This document shows positions 9,039 to 16,934 of a DNA stretch of 64,000 bases, piece by piece. Source of the stretch: Hyphomonas sp. L-53-1-40 (GTDB taxonomy: Bacteria; Pseudomonadota; Alphaproteobacteria; Caulobacterales; Hyphomonadaceae); the NCBI RefSeq assembly GCF_000682775.1, contig NZ_AWFI01000001.1:248001-312000 (forward strand), in the 5' to 3' direction. Position numbers and translations under genes: made by a program. The first letter of the stretch is position 1. Every line of letters starts with the position of its first letter. Below the pieces are notes generated by a model that searched no databases, was not told the DNA's origin, and worked only from the letters and a program-made list of their open reading frames with translations.

Positions 9039-9859
9039 AGCTGCGGGAACCAGAGAAACGTCGACGCTCCGAAAATGCCGATCGCGGTGAAGACGGTGGC
9101 CGCTGCGACAAGCAGACTGGCTCCCGCCTTTGCGGCGGCGGAGCGACTCCGGCGGGCGGCACAATAGAGTTCAAGCACGGCCAGCGGAATCAGGTAGCTG
9201 CCATAGGTGATGATGATGTCGGCAGGACCGCTCATCGTGCTGTTCATCCAGCGAGGGGACTGGTTGATCATTATCCAGCCCATCAGGCCGACCCGAACGA
9301 ACCAGACGCCATTGGCAACCATGAACAGGCGCATGGCCCAGCGTTGATGGTCGGCGAGTCGGCGCGCCAACGCAAAGCGGATTGTGTAGACGGCGCAGAC
9401 CAGAATCAGCACGGCGTTCAGCGACACGCTGGCGGCTCCCACCAGAGACAGGTATGTGTCGCGCCCCCACGTCAGCCAGAGCCCACCCAGTGCAAGGGTG
9501 CAAGCCAGCACCAAAAAGATGCGGCCAGACCATCTGTGCAGGGTTGGGAACCGCCGTCGCAGAGCCGGAATGAGCTGTATGAGGCCGGTCAGCGTCATTG
9601 CGGCCGCCAGCAAGACGTGACTTGCAAACATCAGATTGCCCGCATCGTCTCCCGGAACATGGCCTTTGATGAGTTGCTTGTCGTTCCACCCTGCGAAATT
9701 TCCCGTGGCTGTGCGGGTGCCATAATGAGCAATGATAAAGGCGATGAAGGCCAGTTGGCCGATCGCAGCAATGCAAAACCACGCTATGCCTGTGCGGCTC
9801 AGGAGCTTGTTCCATTTTCCGAGATTTTGTGAAGTGGGTGCCACCGATAATCCTTCCAT
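9035..9859 (-). CDS. DUF2306 family integral membrane protein
   Basis: This 274-aa polytopic membrane protein shows about seven hydrophobic segments (for example around residues 22-45, 75-100, 115-130, 140-160). The conserved H-R-W-S-G-R-I-F and H-Q-R-W-A-M-R-L-F histidine motifs are typical of DUF2306 proteins, and could be haem or metal ligands. The function of the family is unknown. It is divergent from a membrane-bound AraC-type regulator gene, which may control it. A GTG five codons downstream, with GAAGGA before it, is an alternative start. Confidence 0.75.
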   Translation of the reverse strand: MEGLSVAPTSQNLGKWNKLLSRTGIAWFCIAAIGQLAFIAFIIAHYGTRTATGNFAGWNDKQLIKGHVPGDDAGNLMFASHVLLAAAMTLTGLIQLIPALRRRFPTLHRWSGRIFLVLACTLALGGLWLTWGRDTYLSLVGAASVSLNAVLILVCAVYTIRFALARRLADHQRWAMRLFMVANGVWFVRVGLMGWIMINQSPRWMNSTMSGPADIIITYGSYLIPLAVLELYCAARRSRSAAAKAGASLLVAAATVFTAIGIFGASTFLWFPQL

Positions 9860-10005
9860 GTTTCAAACAGGGGAGGTGTGGTTGGGATCGGTGACATCGT
9901 CTTGCCGATTTGGAAATCGGCGAGGATTTCCGCAGAAAATCGTCGATATTACTCCGATATGCTTCTAAACTCGTCCCAGTTGCTGGCCGACTGGAAGACA
10001 TGCTT

Positions 10006-10989
10006 ATGAAGATCGCCCACATACGCATCGAGAACGATGACATGTTCAGGCAAGGCCTGCCATTTGGTCCGGTTGCTCCGCTGACCCTATATTGGGCGGC
10101 ATTTGCGCTTTCGGTATGTGCTTTCATTGCCGAGTATTTCGTCGGCGGCATTGTCCCCCAGCTCGGTATTGTGCTGGTGCTTATCGGTTTCGTGCCTTGC
10201 GGTATGGCCTGGCTTTTGTCGCGCGAATTGTTCCGGCAGGAGACCGAGCGAAAAGCCTGGCCGCTCGTTGTGGTCGTGACGCTGTATCTGACCTGCCTGA
10301 TCAGCTACGTCGTCCCGGAAGGGCATGCGGGCAGACTGGTCGGAATGGTGGCCAGCATGAAGGGGCTGATTGGGTCAGCCATGCTGCTCATGACTTTCGT
10401 GGAGGCCATTGATGGCTTGAAGGCCTCATCTGCGGAGCGACGGTTCCGCTTATGCTTTGCGGGTGGCTATGCCGCGATCGTCTTTGTTTCCCTCATGAAC
10501 GACCAGCGCGGACTCGATGTTTGGCAGGAAGAGTTCAGGATTGTCGCCGCCACGCTCGCATTGGTCGGTGCAAGCGCGGCAGTGCTCTATCGAAGGCAAC
10601 ATCCTCTTGCACAGACCAAGCGGCAAAAGTCAGCGGCAGGACATCCGGCGCTCGCCTTGCGACTAGTGCGTCTGATTGAGACTGATCACGTGTTTCTGGA
10701 GCCCCAGATAAAAGTCGCCGATGTAGCCGAACGTTTGCGTGAACCGGAATACAAGATCAGCCAATGCATCGTTTCCGATCTTGGCTTCGCCAATTTCAAC
10801 CAGATGATCAATTCCTACCGCATAGACGAGGCGAAGCGCAGGCTTGCCCGTCCTGATCTTGAGGATCAGCCTATCCTGTCCATTGCGATGGATTGCGGAT
10901 TTGGCTCGCTGGGCCCATTCAACAGGTCATTCAAGGCGATGACGGGCCTGACGCCGAGCGCATATCGCCGGCAAGCGGCGGTGCAGTGA
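10006..10989 (+). CDS. Membrane-integrated AraC-family transcriptional regulator
   Basis: The C-terminal 100 or so residues form an AraC-type double helix-turn-helix: INSYRIDEAKRRL as the first linker helix, then SIAMDCGFGSLGPFNRSFKAMTGLTPSAYRRQ, the canonical recognition half. The N-terminal 200 residues are not a sugar-binding cupin but about six or seven hydrophobic helices. The protein is therefore probably a one-component sensor in the inner membrane. I chose the ATG at 10006 (327 aa) because GGAAG lies 8 nt upstream. Longer TTG starts reach 9910. Divergent placement next to the DUF2306 gene suggests that as a target. Confidence 0.8.
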   Translation: MKIAHIRIENDDMFRQGLPFGPVAPLTLYWAAFALSVCAFIAEYFVGGIVPQLGIVLVLIGFVPCGMAWLLSRELFRQETERKAWPLVVVVTLYLTCLISYVVPEGHAGRLVGMVASMKGLIGSAMLLMTFVEAIDGLKASSAERRFRLCFAGGYAAIVFVSLMNDQRGLDVWQEEFRIVAATLALVGASAAVLYRRQHPLAQTKRQKSAAGHPALALRLVRLIETDHVFLEPQIKVADVAERLREPEYKISQCIVSDLGFANFNQMINSYRIDEAKRRLARPDLEDQPILSIAMDCGFGSLGPFNRSFKAMTGLTPSAYRRQAAVQ

Positions 10990-11062
10990 GGGCTGGCGAT
11001 TGGCGCGCTGAAGACTAGACTGCACGACACAGAATCACTTCCCGCCAAGAAAGGCCGTCTCC

Positions 11063-11362
11063 ATGGCAAACGCTCCCGTCGGATCCAAATCCAACCCGTC
11101 CCAGTTCGATATCCTGGACAAGCTGGCCGAGGACGAGCCGTACTTCGTGATCCGAGCGCATGATCCGCTATCTTCTGCGCTGGTCGAGCTGCACGCCTAT
11201 ATCGGCGCAGGCCAGTCCGGCGCGGCCCACAACAAGCTGGCCGAGATCATGGCGATGACGGCCGCCAAGGCTCCGCGCCCGGCCTCCAGCCCGAAATATC
11301 GCGAAACCTTTGCCATCTCGCTGGCCATGGAACAGTGGCGCGAAACGCATTCCGACGATTAA
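11063..11362 (+). CDS. Hypothetical protein (99 aa)
   Basis: This is a soluble 99-aa protein that I do not recognise. It starts at an ATG at 11063 with AAGAAAGG upstream. The sequence is mildly acidic with predicted helices (FDILDKLAEDEPYFVIRAHD and ALVELHAYI). It opens a four-gene plus-strand cluster with the GNAT, DUF4169 and 40-aa genes, and its stop is 13 nt before the GNAT start. Confidence 0.65.
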   Translation: MANAPVGSKSNPSQFDILDKLAEDEPYFVIRAHDPLSSALVELHAYIGAGQSGAAHNKLAEIMAMTAAKAPRPASSPKYRETFAISLAMEQWRETHSDD

Positions 11363-11375
11363 GGGATTTGCCGGT

Positions 11376-11975
11376 TTGCAGATTGCGCCCGTCACGCTGG
11401 AAAACCGTTTCGTACGGATCGTTCCGTTTGATATTGACGCGCATGTCGAAGCGTTGCGGGACATGGCTGAGCGGTCTGGCCAGCGGCTGGCGACGTGGCC
11501 GTATTTCAATCCGCCGGGCGACTGGATTTCGGTTTGGGTGAAAGCGATCCGGAAACGCGCAGAGGCTGGCACGCTGGTGCCGTTTGCCGTTCTGACGCCG
11601 GAGGGTCACTTCGCTGGGATGAGTGCCTATCTCAACCCGGATGCAGTGTCGAAGAATGTCGAGGTCGGCATGACGATATATGCGCCCGAATTTCAGGGTG
11701 GCGCGACAAATCCCGCTTGCAAGCACCTGCTGCTCGGCCATGCCTTCGGGCAGGGAGCAATCCGAGTCTGTTTCAATGTGGATGAACGCAACGCCCGGTC
11801 TCGTGCAGCAGTGACCAAGCTGGGCGGCGTGCAGGAAGGCGTTCTGCGCGACAATCGTATCCTGCCAGATGGCTTTGTCCGCACCACTGTGGTGTTTTCG
11901 ATCCTGGCCCGCGAATGGCCTGGCGTGAAAGAGGGCCTAGAGGCGCGGCTGGCGCGTTTCGAGAGGAAGGACTGA
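11376..11975 (+). CDS. GNAT family N-acetyltransferase (RimJ/RimL type)
   Basis: This 199-aa protein has the GNAT core: VEVGMTIYAPEFQGGATNPA is the acyl-CoA binding strand-loop-helix, and VCFNVDERNARSRAAVTKLG is the conserved RimJ/RimL-like N-x-R-S-x-x-A-x-x-K-L-G motif. The usual R/Q-G-x-G-x pyrophosphate loop appears as FQGGATN. I take the TTG at 11376 as start, 9 nt after AAGGGA, because no ATG gives a sensible N-terminus. Its stop overlaps the ATG of the DUF4169 gene by 1 nt. The substrate is unknown; such enzymes often act on protein N-termini or small amines. Confidence 0.82.
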   Translation: MQIAPVTLENRFVRIVPFDIDAHVEALRDMAERSGQRLATWPYFNPPGDWISVWVKAIRKRAEAGTLVPFAVLTPEGHFAGMSAYLNPDAVSKNVEVGMTIYAPEFQGGATNPACKHLLLGHAFGQGAIRVCFNVDERNARSRAAVTKLGGVQEGVLRDNRILPDGFVRTTVVFSILAREWPGVKEGLEARLARFERKD

Positions 11976-12169
11976 TGGCGGAACCGATCAATCTCAACAA
12001 GTTTCGAAAAGCGAAAGCCAAGGCCGAGAAAGACAAGTTGGCCAAGGAAAACCGCGCGAAATTTGGCCGCACCAAGTCTGATCGATCCCTGGAGCAAGCG
12101 CGCGCGGACAAAGCGCGCCGCGAGACCGATGCCCACCGCCGGGACGATGATCCCGAAGATCATGGTTAA
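11975..12169 (+). CDS. DUF4169 family protein (64 aa)
   Basis: This very short, highly charged Lys/Arg/Glu-rich protein begins MAEPINLNKFRKAKAKAEK, the hallmark of DUF4169, an alphaproteobacterial family of unknown function. It is predicted to be almost wholly helical. The ATG at 11975 overlaps the GNAT stop (TGATG), with AGAGGAAGG just upstream. In many alphaproteobacteria this gene sits near fumC; here fumC is about 6 kb away. Confidence 0.85.
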   Translation: MAEPINLNKFRKAKAKAEKDKLAKENRAKFGRTKSDRSLEQARADKARRETDAHRRDDDPEDHG

Positions 12170-12241
12170 TCAGGTCTTACTAACCGGCCTCTGACTTGCA
12201 GTGTGTCTTCCGACTTTGTTTCAAAGCGGGAGGACACGCCG

Positions 12242-12364
12242 ATGGGTCGCATTCTGGGGAAATTCGTGCTGGCCGGTATCGCATTTGCGGCCGGAATCAC
12301 TTGGGGCATCGTGGCAGACGCGGCTGAAGCCGGTATTCCGATCCGCGCGCTGCTTGGCTTTTAG
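12242..12364 (+). CDS. Small hydrophobic protein (40 aa)
   Basis: This is a 40-codon ORF starting MGRILGKFVLAGIAFAAG and ending LLGF. GGGAGGA lies 7 nt before the ATG at 12242. Residues 7-25 form a single hydrophobic, glycine/alanine-rich helix with a basic N-terminus, so it is a likely single-pass membrane protein or a very short exported peptide. It has no recognised family. It ends 8 bp from the convergent lipoprotein gene. Confidence 0.55.
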   Translation: MGRILGKFVLAGIAFAAGITWGIVADAAEAGIPIRALLGF

Positions 12365-12372
12365 GCTTCCAT

Positions 12373-13383
12373 TCAGCTGGCTGGTTCTTCCGGGTAGAGG
12401 ATCGAATTGATCAGGGCATCATCCATGCGGCGGCCCGAAACGCGCTCCAGTGCGCTGAAGATCGGCTTGGCCTGTTTGTCTTCGAGCAGGGGGATTGACT
12501 GGGCCAATTCGGCGGCGCGGGCATAACGCAACTGGGCCGTGGCCATGTCGCCGCGCGCCTCGGCGCAGGCGCCCAGATTGTGGAGCACGGCTGGCGCATG
12601 AGTCCATTCCCGTCCCAATTCGTCCCATTGCGCACAGGCGCCCATGAAATTCCCGTCCTTGGTGGCCTTCACGGCAGCAGCGAAGCGAGGGTCGTTCTGG
12701 GCTTCTGGGGTCAGGCCGTCCGTCATGATTTCGGCGCGCATGGTCTGGTAGTAAGGCGCGATATCATTGCGGAACCGGCGAACGGCTTCCACGGTCGCAT
12801 CCCGCACCATGCCAATCGGGGCATTGTAGGGATCGTAGCTGGACTGGTGAGGGTCGCGCCAAACGCCGAGGTCATGGCCGCGATCTTCATATTCGGCCAC
12901 GTCGACACATGTTTCCCGATTTGCCCCGCCGAGTTGTTGCTGGCTGAAGACCAGCCGGTTGGTGCGATAGTCCACCAGATTGGCGGTGACAACGACTTCG
13001 ACGGTTTCTTCGCGACATTCCGTTTCAACGATGGCGCGGTGCTCGCAATCGAACAGGCCGTCATATTCAACGCATCGCTTCTCGCGTTCAAAGCGCGTTT
13101 CGGCATCCCAGGACTCTATGTCGACCCGGCCCTCATAAATTCCGTCCGGATCGCCGGACGGCAAGGTGAACCAGTAGGATCCATCCAGCGTAACCTGTTC
13201 GATCATGTCGGCGAACTCGGCTTCGGCGACATTCCCGGCTGGCCCGCGGAACTGGCCCACGGCGACATCGCGATATTCTGCGGCCTGAGGAAAGCCGGGC
13301 GCCATGCGCGCCTCATAGTCATATCCGGGCGTGGCACAGGCAGCGGCCAAAGCGGGCAGGAAGAATAACAGGGCGTGTCTCAT
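12373..13383 (-). CDS. Hypothetical lipoprotein with C-terminal TPR-like helices
   Basis: From the ATG at 13383 (GAAGG 8 nt upstream) the protein has 336 aa. It has a signal peptide MRHALLFFLPALAAACA, whose A-A-A-C can serve as a lipobox. The middle contains several cysteines (REKRCVEYDGLFDCEHRAIVETEC) and resembles exported CsgG/TolB-type beta domains only vaguely. The last 100 residues (GACAQWDELGREWTHAPAV, LHNLGACAEARGDMATAQLR, YARAAELAQ) look like tetratricopeptide helices. The reading upstream to 13503 is not supported. The function is unknown; an envelope location is likely. Confidence 0.7.
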   Translation of the reverse strand: MRHALLFFLPALAAACATPGYDYEARMAPGFPQAAEYRDVAVGQFRGPAGNVAEAEFADMIEQVTLDGSYWFTLPSGDPDGIYEGRVDIESWDAETRFEREKRCVEYDGLFDCEHRAIVETECREETVEVVVTANLVDYRTNRLVFSQQQLGGANRETCVDVAEYEDRGHDLGVWRDPHQSSYDPYNAPIGMVRDATVEAVRRFRNDIAPYYQTMRAEIMTDGLTPEAQNDPRFAAAVKATKDGNFMGACAQWDELGREWTHAPAVLHNLGACAEARGDMATAQLRYARAAELAQSIPLLEDKQAKPIFSALERVSGRRMDDALINSILYPEEPAS

Positions 13384-13531
13384 GTGGAGAGCCTTCAACA
13401 GTTTCAAGTCAGTAGCGTTGAGAGATACTGAACAGACACTGAACCATGCAATGGCTGTCTTTGCGTAGGGGAAAATCTTGACCTTGGGGGAGGGTGCCGC
13501 CACCTGTCTCGCAACATTGATGGAGCCCTAA

Positions 13532-14641
13532 ATGACAAGTTCACTGTTCACCCCCTTCAAGATGAAGTCCCTCGACTTGCCTAACCGCATCGTGATGGCC
13601 CCGATGACGCGGTCGAAGTCGCCGAACGGCGTGCCGGGCAATGATGTTGCAGACTATTATGCGCGTCGCGCCGAAAACGAGGTTGGCCTGATCCTGACCG
13701 AAGGCACCACAATCCGCCGTGGTGGGGCATCGAACGACCCGAACGTTCCGAACTTCCATGAGCCGGACTCCCTGGCTGGTTGGAAAAATGTGGTTGAGAA
13801 GGTCCACGCCAAGGGTGGCAAGATCGCGCCCCAGATCTGGCATATGGGCATGGTGCGCAAGGAAGGCAGTGGTCCGAATCCGGACGCGCCGACCGACAGC
13901 CCTTCGGGCATGACGCATACCGGTAAAGCTGTGATTGAGGCACCCACATCAGCTGAAGTCGACGACATGGTGCTCGCATATGCTGACGCCGCCGCTGAAG
14001 CGGAAAAGCTCGGTTTTGACTGTGTCGAAGTGCATGGCGCGCATGGCTACCTGATCGACCAGTTCTTCTGGGATGTCATGAACAAGCGCGATGACAAGTT
14101 TGGCGGCACATCGCTGGTCGACCGCGCCAGCTTTGCCTCTGATATCCTGAAGGAAATTCGCAAGCGTGTCTCTCCGGATTTCCCGATCATCCTGCGCTAC
14201 TCGCAGTGGAAACAACAGCAATATGATGCGCGCCTGGCTACGACGCCGGAAGACCTCGAAGCTTTCCTGAAAGTGTTTGTCGATGGCGGCGTGGACGTAT
14301 TGCACGCCTCCCAGCGCCGCTACTGGGAACCCGAATTCCCTGAGGTCGATGGCGAAAACGGTCTGAACGGTGCAGGTTGGGCCAAGAAGCTGACTGGCCT
14401 GCCCACCATTACCGTCGGGTCGGTTGGCCTGTCAGGCGATTTCATCAAGGCTTTCCAGGGTGAGGGTTCGGGGACACGGTCGCTCGATGACCTCGAAGAG
14501 CGCTTGTCGCGCGGTGAGTTTGACCTTGTTGCGGTTGGGCGCGCGCTGCTTCAGGATCCGGCATGGGCCCGCAAGGTGCATGAAGGTCGCCTTGATGAGT
14601 TGAACGATTATGATGCCGCGAGTTTGGCAACGCTATCTTAG
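13532..14641 (+). CDS. NADH:flavin oxidoreductase, Old Yellow Enzyme family (alkene reductase)
   Basis: This 369-aa FMN-dependent TIM-barrel reductase matches the NemA/OYE group. The N-terminus LFTPFKMKSLDLPNRIVMAP is typical, as are the EGTTI segment, QIWHMG near residue 108 (histidine of the FMN/substrate site), and EVHGAHGYLIDQFF. The usual H-x-x-N/H pair of the active site reads H-G-A-H. The C-terminal FDLVAVGRALLQDPAWARKV binds the FMN phosphate. Such enzymes reduce activated C=C bonds and nitro compounds. It is a single gene with its own upstream region. A strong terminator lies about 290 nt downstream. Confidence 0.92.
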   Translation: MTSSLFTPFKMKSLDLPNRIVMAPMTRSKSPNGVPGNDVADYYARRAENEVGLILTEGTTIRRGGASNDPNVPNFHEPDSLAGWKNVVEKVHAKGGKIAPQIWHMGMVRKEGSGPNPDAPTDSPSGMTHTGKAVIEAPTSAEVDDMVLAYADAAAEAEKLGFDCVEVHGAHGYLIDQFFWDVMNKRDDKFGGTSLVDRASFASDILKEIRKRVSPDFPIILRYSQWKQQQYDARLATTPEDLEAFLKVFVDGGVDVLHASQRRYWEPEFPEVDGENGLNGAGWAKKLTGLPTITVGSVGLSGDFIKAFQGEGSGTRSLDDLEERLSRGEFDLVAVGRALLQDPAWARKVHEGRLDELNDYDAASLATLS

Positions 14642-14987
14642 GTCGATTTGGACTTGCATCCGATCGTCAGGAATGGTTTTGGTTAATTCAGCTGGGCCGA
14701 AGGTGGCTATTCCGCCAAGGTCCAGTTGGATGGTGGGGACAGTTTAGGCCATCCCGATACAATTTGACGATGAAGGCGTGTGGGGGACCCGTACATCACA
14801 CGCACTTTGTCCGCGCTTCGACGCCACCTGCGCGATAGCCGTCTTGTTCGGATGACCTTTTCCCCCTTCTGACGCGGGCCAAGCCCGTACCAAAGTGAGA
14901 TGCCTTCACACCAGCATCTCGCTCGACCCTGCAAGGCTGCGTCCCGCACACCTGACGCATCCCTGCAGGGTTTTTTTGGTGTGCATA
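14642..14987 (+). other. Gene-free region with clustered hairpins, possible small RNA
   Basis: No convincing protein-coding ORF is present. An 80-codon minus-strand frame (14707-14949) has no family resemblance and is Arg-rich, as expected of a GC-rich shadow. On the plus strand hairpins crowd toward the end: GCGGGC/GCCCGT (14874-14888), GAGATGC/GCATCTC with a 10-nt loop (14897-14920), then the terminator at 14927-14977. This layout fits a short structured transcript, or a long 3' UTR of the Old Yellow Enzyme gene. I do not recognise an Rfam class. Confidence 0.4.
14927..14977 (+). terminator. Rho-independent terminator
   Basis: CCCTGCA (14927-14933) pairs with TGCAGGG (14964-14970), and inside it GCGTC (14939-14943) pairs with GACGC (14954-14958). 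Seven T follow (14971-14977). It would stop plus-strand transcription from the Old Yellow Enzyme gene or from a small RNA in the gap. Confidence 0.8.
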
Positions 14988-15539
14988 TCAGGCCTGGGTG
15001 TAAGCCTCTGCCAACCAGACCTTTAGCTCAGCGTCGACGTCTGCGACGGATGTGAGCCGAACTTTGTGCGTACACATGCCGCCGGGCTTTTCCTCCAGCA
15101 AACGGTTGGTGCCCCGCGTCCCCTTGAGGTTAAGGCCCAGATCAACGCGTGTCTTCGTTGCCGGCGTTACCACGGCAAAGTTCTTGGAGCGACGGAACGC
15201 GACCGAGGTCTTTTTCGGCGCGACCTCGACATCTTTGCCAAGAGCGCCAGCATGGGCCGCAAGTGCGTCAAAGATCGGTCGCAGGCTTTCCTTGCCGCTG
15301 TACTGGTTGGCCAACATAACACCCTCATTTGCATCCAGTCGGCCCTTGGCCGCCTGGCAGGCGAGGTTGGCATAGCCGTGGGTCAGGCCGTGCTCGGTCT
15401 TGAGCAGTTTCATCTGGTCGCCGAATTTTTCCAGCCCGCTCTTGCGGACGAGGTCTGTCCAGTGATCCAGCGGCTTGCCGGTGTTTTCCAGCAGGCCCTG
15501 TTTCATGCTTTCTAGCATTTGTTCAGGCGATTTAGCCAT
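14988..15539 (-). CDS. DUF4287/DUF5655 domain protein
   Basis: This 183-aa soluble protein has two parts: an N-terminal helical DUF4287-like region (residues about 5-65: EQMLESMKQ, GKPLDHW and HGLTHGYANL) and a C-terminal DUF5655-like region containing KTSVAFRRSKNFAVVTPATK. The function is unknown. Its ATG lies within the 3' end of the SRPBCC gene (8-nt overlap), so it is the third, translationally coupled gene of the arsR operon. Confidence 0.8.
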   Translation of the reverse strand: MAKSPEQMLESMKQGLLENTGKPLDHWTDLVRKSGLEKFGDQMKLLKTEHGLTHGYANLACQAAKGRLDANEGVMLANQYSGKESLRPIFDALAAHAGALGKDVEVAPKKTSVAFRRSKNFAVVTPATKTRVDLGLNLKGTRGTNRLLEEKPGGMCTHKVRLTSVADVDAELKVWLAEAYTQA

Positions 15540-16122
15540 GCGGCGTCTCCTTTTCCGGGGTGGGCATTTCTAGGGTCGGCTCGACAAGGGGCCAGTGGTC
15601 GAGACGACACTGCGCCGGCGTGAACAGGGCCATGACAGGCCCCAGCATCATCACCATGCGACCGGAAAATCTGGGCTTGCCGGTCTCGACCAGCGCCTTG
15701 AGATTCTCGGTGATGAACTTGCCTCCAGGCACCATGGACTTTTCTGTCTTCGTACCGGCGGGCACGTTTTCCGTGATCAGGCGGAACCGGGTGCCGCCGT
15801 CTATCTCGGCCAATTCGTAGATGACCGTGCAGGGGGCATCTTCGTATTGGGTGAACTTCAGCGTGTGCGCATAGCGGTGAGGTGGGGAGAATTCCAGCAC
15901 TTCGCCTACGACGGAGGCAAACTTCCGATTGGGCGTGATCATGCGCATCGGCTTGCCGGGTTTCAGCCCGTCGACCGTGTCGCACACGGCCCCGAAAAAG
16001 AAGGGCAGGGCTTCGTCGGTTTTGACTAGCGTATCCCAGACAGTGTGAATGGGCGCTTCGATAAAGACTTCGTAGATGGCGCGGTCGGCAATCATGGCCG
16101 CGTCGGCGGATGTGGCAGTCAT
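15532..16122 (-). CDS. SRPBCC/AHSA1-like domain protein
   Basis: From the ATG at 16122, with AGAAGGAGG upstream, the protein has 196 aa. It has the START/SRPBCC pattern of AHSA1-like proteins: IYEVFIEAPIHTVWDTLVKT at the N-terminus, then beta strands ending in PHRYAHTLKF and a C-terminal helix. These form a hydrophobic ligand pocket; the ligand is unknown. ArsR-SRPBCC pairs are common in Proteobacteria, and this one sits directly behind an ArsR regulator. Confidence 0.85.
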   Translation of the reverse strand: MTATSADAAMIADRAIYEVFIEAPIHTVWDTLVKTDEALPFFFGAVCDTVDGLKPGKPMRMITPNRKFASVVGEVLEFSPPHRYAHTLKFTQYEDAPCTVIYELAEIDGGTRFRLITENVPAGTKTEKSMVPGGKFITENLKALVETGKPRFSGRMVMMLGPVMALFTPAQCRLDHWPLVEPTLEMPTPEKETPHG

Positions 16123-16447
16123 TGAGGGTCCTCCTTCTGCCGGGCGGCCGCCTCGGCGGCATCGCGAATTGACTGGAATAGGCACTCATCCAACGATCCT
16201 GGATCATCTGGATGGGCGCCGCGTTGAGATAGAGCCGACGGCTGCGGCCGTCCTTCTCACTGACCACGAGGCCCGCCTTCTCAAGCACGGCCAGATGGTT
16301 CATCACCGCAATGCGGCTGACATCGAAATGCTTTGCCAGTTCTCCCACCGGACAGCCGGGATTGGCTTTCAATATGTCGAGGATTTGCCGCCGGCTCTCA
16401 TGGGCGAGTGCGTGGAAAACAGCAGACATGTCCTGATCAGTAATCAT
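16119..16447 (-). CDS. ArsR-family winged-helix regulator with apparent C-terminal frameshift
   Basis: The N-terminal 90 residues are a complete ArsR helix-turn-helix: VFHALAHESRRQILDILK, then GELAKHFDVSRIAVMNHLAV with the recognition helix, and the wing KDGRSRRLYLNAAPIQ. No metal-binding ELCVCDL motif is seen. After DRWMSAYSSQF the frame runs on without a stop through the SRPBCC gene. A different frame reads S-I-R-D-A-A-E-A-A-A-R-Q-K-E-D-P-Q-stop and ends in an ATGA overlap with the SRPBCC start, the normal layout. I therefore infer a 1-base-class frame change near 16165-16195 and give the repaired end as 16119. Confidence 0.7.
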
Positions 16448-16465
16448 GTAATTACTAAATTACAT
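16446..16465. promoter_or_regulatory. Perfect palindrome at the arsR start, probable ArsR operator
   Basis: ATGTAATT (16446-16453) and AATTACAT (16458-16465) form an exact 8-bp inverted repeat around ACTA. It overlaps the arsR start codon (16447), a position suited to autorepression. The A/T-rich arms stand out in this GC-rich DNA. Confidence 0.75.
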
Positions 16466-16515
16466 ATAAAGGTGTGAGTCAACACCCTTTGGTTCACAAT
16501 GGTCAGGAGAGGGGA

Positions 16516-16830
16516 TCAGCTGATCTTGTCGCTATTGTCGAAGGGTTTGGTTGGCGTGCATCGGGCCCCGTCATTGTTCTCCCCGGACAATTGCTCGCCT
16601 TTCAAGTCCCGCAGATTGGTCTCAAACTCTTTCAGCAATACGGCATCCTGTTCGGTAGGATTTTCCAGTTGCTGCAGGGCGGTCACGCGATCTTCAAGCC
16701 ATTCGACTACCCTGGCCGCGCCTTCACCCACCACGGCGTTGCATGCGGTTGGATGGGACGGCGCATCAGCCTGCGCGGGCAATAGGGAAGACGCGATGGC
16801 AGCGGCTATGAGAAAGCTGGCCTTCTTCAT
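16516..16830 (-). CDS. Secreted hypothetical protein (104 aa)
   Basis: From the ATG at 16830 the 104-aa product starts with a clean signal peptide (MKKASFLIAAAIASSLLPAQA, cleavage near residue 21). The mature 83-residue part is acidic, with two cysteines (in TACNAV and ARCTPT) that could form a disulfide, and a helical middle (VVEWLEDRVTALQQL). It is probably periplasmic. I recognise no family. It lies upstream of arsR on the same strand and is divergent from uvrD. Confidence 0.7.
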   Translation of the reverse strand: MKKASFLIAAAIASSLLPAQADAPSHPTACNAVVGEGAARVVEWLEDRVTALQQLENPTEQDAVLLKEFETNLRDLKGEQLSGENNDGARCTPTKPFDNSDKIS

Positions 16831-16934
16831 CTTGGGGTCTCCAAGTTCTACTTCCAAGAGCATGACAGGGTGCTGGCACATGCACAACACCCGTCTGTGC
16901 CGCAAACCCTGCCCAACGGGGCATTCGGTGCTAT

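Noticed and set aside
14707-14949. An 80-codon minus-strand ORF in the gene-free gap
   Set aside because: It is Arg/Trp-rich, lacks a convincing ribosome site and overlaps the hairpins; RNA structure explains the region better.
15512-16447. A 311-codon open frame that begins as ArsR and runs through the SRPBCC gene
   Set aside because: After residue 95 its protein is an Arg/His-rich out-of-frame reading of a clear SRPBCC gene, so it is read-through after an apparent frameshift, not a fusion protein.
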